From Bugulina stolonifera (lineage: Eukaryota > Bryozoa > Gymnolaemata > Cheilostomatida > Bugulidae), in NCBI GenBank assembly GCA_935421135.1, contig OW285187.1:15835929-15899928 (forward strand): a stretch of DNA of 64,000 nucleotides, given 5' to 3'. The notes beneath the pieces were generated by a model. The model was not told where the DNA came from. It did no database searches and worked only from the letters and a program-made list of their open reading frames with translations. Below, one piece after another: positions 24,301 through 36,300 of the stretch. The position numbers and the translations under genes are program-made. Position 1 is the stretch's first letter. The number at the start of each line of letters is the position of its first letter.

Positions 24301-27300
24301 AACACCTAAACACAAATATGAGTATGCAACGTATAGATATTCTAAAATTCTTGTGTCACATGTAGGTATATGCAGTGTCCAATATAATTATAATGTATAA
24401 GGGAAGATAACCCTATATGCAACATACACGATATAGTAGAAAATCATTAAACCAGTGCAGCAAGAGAAAATGTGGCATGCCTGTATGAATTAATGTAACT
24501 CAATTTGTGAGAGTTGTATGCAAAATATGGTACAGATTTGGTTTACCATAGCATAGCATATTTACTTACAATATTTGCAATATTCAAAGCCTTAGCATGG
24601 GGTTCCGTCATTCCGTTAACCCACACCTTTTGTGAGTCAACCTCATAGTTACAAGACTTGTGACACAGGCTACAAGTCTCATTCACACAGAACCGGCAGA
24701 GCTCACATATATCGTAGTACTCTGAGGCCATCATTGCTGTGTTCACAGCTATGCAGATTGTAATGAAGAACTCAAACAGGCCATCATTGGCCACTTTGAA
24801 CACCATGTTCTGTAACTTAATCCACAGGTGGTAGGTGGGCAGACCTGACTTAGCACAGCATAAACAGTTTCTATCTATAAGCCGATCTTCCTCTACAAGC
24901 ACAAGTCAGAGTAAACATAATATTCTTGATTGATTACTCAACTAGTGCATTGACAACTTCTAATTATGACAAGTGCCCATGCCTGCCCGAGGCATTAACA
25001 TTCACTAAAAAAAAGTTATACGAAACTTAGTATATGTTATAATGTAGCAAATACTTTTCGAATCTTCAAAAAAATAAAAGTTGTCTTCTCTTCATTTTGT
25101 AAGTTGTCCGCTCTTACCCCAACTTCAACATATAGACGTAACTGTTAATACCTGTCACCTGATACATTACATATCTAGTTTTGCATTAAACTACACTTTG
25201 CATGCTATTGTACATATATATGGAGCAGAGCAGGCATGGGTACATACATGTAACACATGTACATTTATCAAGGTCATTGATCACTATTAGAAGTTGTCCT
25301 CCCTTAAATTATGGGAGATCAACTTCCAATTACGATCAATAGCTTATGAGTGGCCATGAGAGCAGACCTACATACATGTACATGTTCTATTACCTGGTCG
25401 AATTCTGTTCAGCCATAATGTAGCAAACTTTTGCAGAAGGTACCTCTCTGTCTTCCTGTCTATGTTAGGGAGATCGTCATAGAACGAATCTTCATCCTCC
25501 ACATCCATGGTCTTCTGTTCATGGTCTCCCTGAATAATATACATGAATATAATGTCACAATGACCTTCACTCCTCTGATACATGCCCACCATATAAATTG
25601 CACAATATAATTGTAAAACATTGTCAGATGTTGAATAGAAGAAAGTACCCAACAAGCAGTCAGTCTATTTTAGCATTAACAGAGTGAATGAAATGAAGTG
25701 GTCTTCTCTTTTCAAGAAAATGTGAAAGGGTAAATAACTCCATATAACAACTAATAACAGTTGAAGCTTCATGGGTGCTCATATAACATCGGTAATAACG
25801 TGAATTCGTCTACTATTGCATCATGCATGTTGTCCGAGACTGGATAGTGAATAGGTAGGGGAGGACAACTTCAAATTAAATTTACAGTTTATGAGTACAC
25901 ATGCAAAGTTCACTTTGCTTACAAAAATAAAGATTGTAGCAAACTGGCACTGCTTGCTGTTAAAAATTGATGTCAACACTGTTCTACGTGATAGATTTTT
26001 AGATTATTACTAATGTGTCCTTGTACTGTACAACTGTGCATGTCAAATTCAAGACTGTTCTCTTGCATTTTGTAAATCATAATACTCATTCTACAATTGG
26101 TATTAACATGCTTTACAGAGTAACATACATGTAGTATATTGTAAACACACGCATATGTATTGCCTCTACAAATTTAAACATGTGTAACAGTTACACAAGG
26201 ATATACCTGATCCACTCTGCTACGCACATTCTCACAGCTAGCCTCCAGCTCTGTTACTTCCAGTTGCTCCCCATTCTCCTCCTTTATAGTGCTTTCTTCA
26301 TCCACCATATCAGCATCGGGTAGACTAGGAGATGTCTTTAAGAACTGACCATTTGCTGTTGTCGGGCGTTTAACAGGAGATGACTTGGTCTTCTGTGCCG
26401 ATGGTGGCAATGGAGGTTTAGACGCAGATGCAGCAGACTGCTGTCCCATATCACTCTTATCCGTGATGTCTAAAGTTTTAGGAGACGTTGGATGGTTTGG
26501 TATGGAGAAACTAGAAACAGTTCTCCTTCTAGGAGTCACACTGACAGAGAGAGCTGGTGATACTGTCGGAGTTGATTTTCCCTCGCCAGTTGCCTCTTCA
26601 TCATTTGCTCCCTGTGTGGCCTCCGCAGCTGCCTGTTGCATCTCTAGGAGCTTCTTTGCCTCTTCTGCCTGTTTCTGAAGCAACTGCTGTTTCAACTTTT
26701 TAGGATCAAATAGCAGAGCAGTATTCTCCTTTCTTTTAGCCTTGGCCTTCTCTTCCTGTGAAAGTAACAAAAATGTGATCAAAACTTCAGGTAAAGTGCT
26801 TGTAGAGGACAAAATATGGATGTATGAACGTGATGACTAGGCATAGGACTATTAGCTGTGCTGCTACATGTCCTAATATTTAATGTTGTACCCATAGACA
26901 GTTACATGTACATGCGTATAGAGAATAACCATATATTTATACACGAGTATTGTAGCACTACACATAATGTGAGAGAACATTGACTTGTATAAAGAGTGCT
27001 GAAGTTGTAATGAACAATGATATTCACAATCTGAAGTGACGCACTATAGACAGTGTTGCCAAGGGCTGCCAATGCTGCTTGCAGTGGAGAAACATTTACT
27101 ACAGTGGACCAGTGGTCAGCAGGTCACTGGTGGTCGCTATTGGTCACCAGTGGTGTTGATAATTGTAAGAGTTCTATTTCATTTCTACAGTGAGTAAGCA
27201 CTGGACAGGATTTCCATAGTAATGATTAGGTTTTTTATCTACTGCATTTACAGTAGTATTAGATGTACCACCTCGACTAGACTTTGCTCTATTCTTCCAC

Positions 27301-30300
27301 TAATACTCGACTGTTACTGGGTGCAGAAGTTGTTTGAAAAACTTGGATGTGAATAAAATAATACAAATAAGATAAAACAGACACTATTGCTAATAGATGG
27401 CAGTAGATTTTACACCTATTAGATAGCTCAGTAGGCTACACGTGCATTCCAATAACCATTTTACGAAATTTGTCTTCTCTTGCATGTCGTAAACTCTTAA
27501 ACCTCAGCTCTGGCTTCCATATTAAATTATGTCTGAGCAACAGTTCCCAGGCAGTGTAATGTCCTAAGCAATCCAATACAAATTCTTATAATACTCAATA
27601 TACTTTCAGGATGTTATTGCCATAACAACTCAGCTATTAGTACTATTGCAGACTACCCATAAGTATGTCACTGCAATTTGTAGAACCCACCACTATTAGT
27701 TACAGTACTACTATTACTGCTACAACTATCACTACTCGTACTACTCGTACTACTACTACTGCTACAACTACGCTACTAGCTGTACTATGCTATGTAATAT
27801 ATATGATCACTGCGAGCAATGAAAAGCAGGCAAGCATTAACCTACAGGTTAATGGCTTTCAAAGCATACAATACAGTCCAACAATATTATATATAAGACA
27901 ATAAAACAAAGTAATACACTGAATTAAAATTACCTCCTCTTCTTCTTTTGCCAGCTAAATGTTCAAATATAAAAGTAGTAGTAGTTTATAGACATTATTA
28001 TAATATGATAACATGTTACATGGACATGCCATGGGCATTTGGAAACTAATGATTATAATGTAAAGTTGTCTTCTCTCTTTCTCATTAAACTTCTAGCTGA
28101 TAATTTTGTCTTTAGAGATGAGGTTAACAGAGAGAGGATAACTTCTACTATAACCATGCCTGTGTATTGTAAAGTATATTGTCAATGTATGCATATATAT
28201 GATGATATACCAACTAACATAGTAGATATGCAGCAGTTGAGTGCACTGCAAATCCTTTACTAATGTCTACTGGTATTACTATGATAATTGTATTATGTGT
28301 AAGAAGGTACAGTAGAAACATCTAGAGCTATATGTACAATATTACCTTGGCCTCTACATCAGCTTCCTGCACGTATGCCATATATACTACGGCCAGCATC
28401 AGGTTAAGCAGGTAGAAGGAGCCAAGAAGTACAACCATGAGAAAGAATAAGATATTCCAAGGGCCACTGACTATATTTATCTGAAATAGGTGCATACATC
28501 TAAATAATAATGTGTGCAGCTACACTATCAGCTCTATCTAGCACAACCAGTCAATAACGGGTCATTAACCGTAGACAGGAAATTAGTTAAGTAGCTTATT
28601 GTAAAGGAACTAATCACACACACAAAGATATCTTTAATTAATCAAGCTTCTTCAGGTTGATATAAAATTAAAATTATTTCACCACCTAAAATTATAATAA
28701 CTCCAATTAGTGGCCATATAGTTAGATGATAAAATAGGGAACACAGTAAAATAGATTACATGTAGATAATGAAATATTATATGCAGCATAGCATAGACAC
28801 GGTAATATGTTATATCATCACAGTGAGCGGTATATACAGCATAATATACAGTATACAAGTTAGACAGATATTTATCTACCTGATCATACGTGTTCTCCCA
28901 GAAATCCAAGGAAACGAGTTGAAAGGTGTTTAGCATAGCCCAATGAAACTGGTCGAAGTGTGTGTAGTTCCAGTTGGGGTTGTCACCAGCTTTAGTACAG
29001 AAATATCCTACAGGGCACCCGCTGCAACACCACACATACATGCTACATGCTATCTTGTGGAGTTATTCACAGTGAGGAATATTGAATTGTGTGTTGCCTT
29101 TACCTATTGGCCATAACTAAAAGTGGTTTACAATTAGTTTACAGCAAACCATTGTGCTTGATCTCAAAAGTTCTGTGGTGATACTCAAGTGTGAACCAAA
29201 TGAAGAGATCAATTCTAAATACAGCTACTATTCGTTATACTGCACTATTCAGTCTTATTGCGTAGGTGTATTATCTTCACACTATAAATGCACATACAGG
29301 AATGGTAATAGTATAGTAACGCCAGTGTAGTAATACATTACACAGTCATCGTAGTACATTACAAAGTCATCGTAATGCATTACACAGTCATCGTATTACA
29401 TTACGCAGTCATCGTATTACATTACACAGTCATCGTATTACATTACACAGTCATCGTAATACATTACACAGTCATCATAAGACATTACACAGTCATCGTA
29501 TTACATTACACAGGCGTAGTTATACATTACACAGTCATCGTATTACATTACACAGGCGTAGTTATACATTACATAGTCCTCGTAATATATTATACAGGTG
29601 TAGTTATACATTACACAGTCCTCGTAATATATTATACAGGTGTAGTTATATGTTACACAGGTGTAGTAATACATTACACAGGTGTAGTAATACATTATAC
29701 AGGTGTAGTTATATATTACACAGGTGTAGTAATATATTATACAGGTGTAGTAATATGTTACACAGGTGTAGTAATACATTACACAGGTGTAGTAATATAT
29801 TATACAGGTGTAGTTATATGTTACACAGGTGTAGTAATATATTATACAGGTGTAGTTATATGTTACACAGGTGTAGTAATACATTACCTAATCTTATCAT
29901 CACTGCTCGCACACAGTACGAATTCACCATCAACTGAAAGATAGTTAGCTTCATCTTGCAGCCAATAGGTCTGTAGCGTTTCCGCAGAGTTGAAGCAAGG
30001 GGCGGACCCGTTACCAGGATGTGTTGAGTTGCAGAAGTTGAATGTTTCAGGAATGTTAGCCACACATTTCTGCTTAAGGACACCTTTGTATAGCTGCACA
30101 GCGAGAAGAGCAAACACTGCTATACAGAAAAGTGTTAGGAGCATCACCTCCGCCAACATCTTTAGTGACTTGAGCAACGCGTTCACTATTGTCCTTAGAC
30201 CTGTGGATGAAAAAGAAAGAAGATTGTTTTAGGTTGAACAGCGGTCACTAATGCCATTTTGATAGCACGGTATGGTTATCAGACACGTCAACGCAGTTAA

Positions 30301-33300
30301 AGATTTCCATTCTAAGATAATTAGTGTTAGCAGAGCAACAAATCAGGCGGGCACCTGCCTAACATTGGCAGAACATTAAAATTTACTTATTACTTTTCTA
30401 ATATTATACACAATTGTTTGAATTCTAAAGTTTTAAAATCCCACATGATCAAAGATACGCTAATACTAACGAAATAAGCTGCGAAAATAAACCGTTACAC
30501 ACAGCATACACGCATTACCAACACCCATACACATGTATATTGTCTTGCCTCAATCTCAGTACCCTCTGCAGGAAGTACAATATGGCCGACACAGCAAATA
30601 CATATGTATTATTGTTAATTAATTATTAATTCCAATCCTTACCTGGTACTACTGATATACTCTTTAACGCCCTAAGTACCCTAAAGGCTCTCAACCCAGT
30701 AAGGTTACCAGTATTTTCCTGTGACATGGTCTTCTCTATGATAAGGAGAATATACCTACAGAACATAACACGATGTCGTTACACTGTACCTATAGAACAT
30801 AACACAACATTGTTACACTGTACCCACAGAACATAACACAACGTCGTTACACTGTACCTACAGAACATAACACAACGTCGTTACACTGTACCTATAGAAC
30901 ATAACACAATGTCGTTACACTGTACCTATAGAACATAACACAACGTCGCTACACTGTACCTATAGAACATAACACAACGTCGCTACACTGTACTTATAGA
31001 ACATAACACAACGTTGCTACACTGTACCTAAAGTACGTAACACAGCACATCACAATGCTTCACTTAGTATTTACATTTAGGTTAGTGCCAATGTGCATGT
31101 CTAACGTATAGCAGTAAAAACACTTTGACTAGTATTAGGTGCATGTAGATCTGGTATGGTGGGCTGTGGGGGCAGGGGAGAGTTATAGTTGCAACAGCGC
31201 TGCCACTATTCTAGATTTCTAGATTTTCTCCCAACCAACTAAGCTAAAAATCAGCCTGATTCTAGCCTGTCGTACTTAGCCTAACCTTGCTTCTCAACAA
31301 GGAAATGGCATTGTATGATAGACTTGAGCGGATGTATTCACAACTTCTACTCCAAAATATTTTTGGCTAAGCGAAAGCATGGCTGACATCTGTAAAAAAA
31401 ATTCTCAAATTTCCAAACGTCACAGATAATAGGGCTACATAATATAGCCTACTCACACTATCATGACGACAAGACAGTCTAGCCAATTCCATCCATCCCT
31501 GAGGTATGTATATTTGTTAACTACTAGCCCGCGGGCACATATCTTGAGTAACATCTCAACTGTATATATTGCTTGGAAAGTGTATCTACAAATACATGCA
31601 TACTTGTACATGTGCAGTTATATTATGTGTTTAGTTTAATTAAACAGGCTTGACTATACCTCAAAACCTGATAGGCCTATGGTTTCTTATCCAATTACGT
31701 TGCATGTCCCAATTGATGACAATATGTGTAAACATAATGACTACAAAGGCATGATTTGATATTATGTGCCAATTTAATTGTAGTTAATATTGTGGCATAT
31801 TATCATATAATGGCATGTTATGTAATTTAGTTTATACACTATATAATATATCATTATATACATATATATTACAGTATAACAATACTGTAATATATATGTA
31901 TATAATATATCATTATATACATATATATTACAGTATAACAATACTGTAATATATATGTATATAATATATCATTATATACATATATATTACAGTATAACAA
32001 TACTGTAATATATATGTATATAATATATCATTATATACATATATATTACAGTATAACAATACTGTAATATATATGTATATAATATATCATTATATACATA
32101 TATATTACAGTATAACAATACTGTAATATATATGTATATAATATATCATTATATACATATATATTACAGTATAACAATACTGTAATATATATGTATATAA
32201 TATATCATTATATACATATATATTACAGTATAACAATACTGTAATATATATGTATATAATATATCATTATATACATATATATTACAGTATAACAATACTG
32301 TATAATATTTTTCTGTGTCAAGGATATTTTATTTTATCTGTGGAAATCACCCAGTTATCAGCAAGGTGGCCATAGCCCATTATAGAGGAATGTCTGGTGT
32401 CCAATTGTTACACCACAGGTACAGCTCACTACCAAGTCTTTGGCTGCTCACAAATAAATCATCCTTGCAACAGATAAATAGTAGATAACAAGTATGGCCA
32501 AACCCCCATATAACAATATCAGTAGCATCATATTAGGTGGGAGCCAGGCTATATAATGGAGTAAGTAATAAGGCATAGTAAAGGTATACAAGTATATCAC
32601 CATGGTAATGTTATGGTAGAATACACTTACTATACTATATATAGCATGATACTTACTCTGGTACAGTAGTTAGGTAGTCGGTTTCCTTAATGCAGGCAGG
32701 AGTCGAGTTACCAGAAACCGTCTCGTACTCAACACACTTGGGGGCCGTAGGCGGCACCAACATAAACGCACAATTAACTATGATGGTTAACAGTATAAAC
32801 CAATCAAAAAATTGGTTACTGATAACAGTCAAAGCGAATCTTCGCAAGGGATTCCATGGCGAAAGACAAAACAAAGCTCTGGTCGCCGAGAAGCGAAATA
32901 TATGATATCTCTTGAACTTCTTTGATATGATTATAAATGACTAGAAATAGAACAATAAAATCAACAATAAAATCAAAAACAATTTCAACAATAACATTAG
33001 CGGAGACATACAGTTACTGAAAGAACAGTAAAAGTTTTAATATATGTACATTGCATATACCTCAATATAGTCATGTGTAGTATATTATAGTATTTAATAG
33101 AATATCCCAAACAGGTATTATACTTGCTACATATATGTCATAGAATAAAGAAATCATTCTAATAGATTTTAGTCATGATGAATGGCTACAAGTACATTGT
33201 ATAATAACATGTATATCCATGTCTCTACATATGGATGGTTAGGTATTGTGTTGGCAGTTGGCAATGTTTCCACTTATAAAGTTGGACCTGTGTGTTTGGA

Positions 33301-36300
33301 TATTATATAGCTATAATGTACACAAGTAAAAGTTGCTTAGAGCTGACGAAACCAAGTAATAACTTGGTATATACCGAAGGAAAGACTTATCCCATAATGC
33401 ATCACTTTAAGGAATTATTATGTTTACTTCTTGAAATAACTATAATATGCTATTTATAAAGTTTTATTTTACTTGGCGAAAGTGTTAGATAAACTTCTAA
33501 AAGTTAAATTTAAGTCAAACATGAAAGTGTACCTCCTGGTCTAAGTACAGTAGAATACAATGAACAGTCTATATTAGTAGGTAACCAATACAATACCCAG
33601 CTATTGGGTTATACCTGTTTACACAGTGTTTTAAATGATATTTCATACAATATGAACACTGGGTTAAAACCTGAGATTAGCTCCATTATAAGAGCTGCTG
33701 TACAATAGAGGTGGATTATATTGCCTCCTAATTGCTTTCAATCTGCCAACAGTTTGTTTAGTTACTAAGGCACAACAACATAATATAATATCTTATATAA
33801 CGGTAACATCACGTGTATTGCTGTCATGGTGGGCTGCCATTCAGTTATTTAGCCATTCAGCTATGTGCACTAATAGTAAAACTTATAATAAATAGCTTTA
33901 GATAGATAGTCATTAGTCATTGTGACAATAATACTGGAGACATCTGAGAATAAAGAGAGAAGACAACTTCTCCTGCTTTACTTTAAGTTATAAATAGTAA
34001 TACAAGACGGATTTTTATTTTGGATTTATTTTATTTAGGAAATGAATCAAGAATGAAAATGCGTCTTGTATTACTATTTATAATTAAAATACTAGCTCAC
34101 ACTAACATTTTATTTTTGATGAAAAACAAGTTTCTCCACTTCTGAATCTAATCCTCATTTGCAAGCCAATGTTCACTACATTTCACTCAGACTGTTACCT
34201 ACTTTATACTGAACACTAATAATGCTGACCATTACATCTGTGTATATGACATTTATAGCTGTTATGATTTGGAATTTATATGTTTACATCAAGTTTTCTG
34301 CTTGTTCAGTCAAATACAAGGCAACAAATCAGTGCACCCCATTAACACCTTTGAAAAGGTTACATAGGGAATTATACACACTGTATATGATGGAACAGAA
34401 AAAAATCAACACATTACATATCATGCAGTTCTTCGCGGCCAGCTATTTACTGTTTGCAGTATTGAGTTCCCAGCATGCTTTGCCGGAAACGTAACTTTGT
34501 TGATATACAATTTAGAAAATTCTTTCTCCAACCATCAAGATACACAGTACTAGTATATTCTGTACAGATCTACGCTGACTAGACTACCTACAGGAAATAC
34601 GACATATAATATAAGTTAACCATTGTAACATGACGCCGTAGCAACTCAATAGATTAGATATATATGTCAATACTCTCCAATATTTTCCATTTAAACTATA
34701 TTATGATGGATGTGCCATACTAAAATATAACTGTCCTGCTGAATTTCTTGTTGAATCCTTCTATTTGTATAAACTATAATAGACCAAAAGCTGAGAGTCT
34801 GGACCTGTTGGATTAGCATGTTGCTTGCTATAGGTATAGTTGGTACAATACTACCACTAATATTATATACAACATTATGATTAGGTAAACCTTGTCCTAC
34901 TTTTTACTTGCCTGCTGAGTTACTGAGAAACAGAAGGTGGTCACTTTCTATTATTCTCTTGTGTTGTTTATTGTCAGCATTTTATTATACTTATTATAAT
35001 AGCTTAATGCTCTGGTTACATTTTGTTTTAAATGTACAGCTTGTTGTTGAATAACAAACTACTTGCATGTACAATTATTATTTGGAATTTGTATAATTAG
35101 TACACAGATGTCTGTATGCCTTTACATCCATATAGAAGTAATATTCTTGGACTAATATGTGAGTAGTATAGTCAGTGCACTTCTAGACAGACACGCACTC
35201 ATTGACCCCTGTTTTCAACCAATCACAAGCCGGTATTTCCGATTTCAACCAATCACAGAAGAGCACAAAAATTTTGCACACGACCTTGCCAAGGTCACCC
35301 CAAAATCCCCCCTTCTGATTGGTCGAAAAAACATTTGCACACTTGACCCCGAACCCGGCCACGACCCCTTCCCTTCCTCCTTCCCACCCTCCTCCCCTCC
35401 CCCTCCCCCACCTCCCACTCCTCCCTCCTCCCCGCCACCGCCCTCGTCCCGTCCGCGCCACCGCCGTCGCCGCCGCCGCCACCGCCGCCCTCACCACCGC
35501 CGCCGCCGCCGCCACCACCACCGCCCTCACCACCGTCGCCGCCACCGCCGCCGCCGCCACCACCGCCACCACCACCACCGCCGCCACCACCACCACCGCC
35601 ACCGCCGCCGCCGCCGCCACCACCACCACCACCGCCGCCGCCGCCGCCGCCGCCATCACCGTCATCACCGCCACCCCTCCTCCGCCGCCGCCCACCCTCC
35701 CCACCCCGCAACCCCCACTCACCCGAACGACCAATCGTTTGAGGCGGTCAAGCCGCGTCCGCCCACGTTGCGTGCGGCGCCGACCGTACACGTGGAGGCG
35801 ACGCCGGTGCCCCGTATCCACCGGGCCAAGCGACTAGGCAGCGGCCCGCCGCCCATTCCGAGTTCCACTGGGGTGGGACTATAATGTAATATATTAAATT
35901 GTTTAGCCTCCCTATAAAAATATATAGTAGTAGGGTGTGAGTTATTTTTTAGCTTGATAGCATTTTATACAATAAACACTTCACAATTGCTGCCAATTAC
36001 TCCATTTAACACTAACCTTATGTTCTACTTGTTGACATCTCTGATCAGGCACTGACTAGTAGGTAGCTGTCTCTGTTTACTCTCACTCTGTTGACTAGAG
36101 GCTGATTGTTCATACTGCTAGAGTGAGAAACTTATACCTTAAATAGTAGTATTCAGTGGGCGGAGTCTAACCATTTCCCCACCCCGATGTGAATCCGAAG
36201 CCTCCCGATGTGAATCCGAAGCCTCCCGATGCACCCCGATGTGAATCCGAAGCCTCCCGATGCACCCCGATGTGAATCCGAAGCCTCCCGATGCACCCCG

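Noticed and set aside
29375..29944. 189-residue repeat protein
   Set aside because: 21-bp minisatellite in a sodium-channel intron, overlapping the edge of a real exon on the other strand.
35159..35884. Long open frames in the left terminal repeat (proline/histidine/arginine-, alanine/threonine- or glycine-rich, up to 241 residues)
   Set aside because: They arise from CCG/CCA triplet repeats, exist in all frames, and recur as mirror images in the right repeat.
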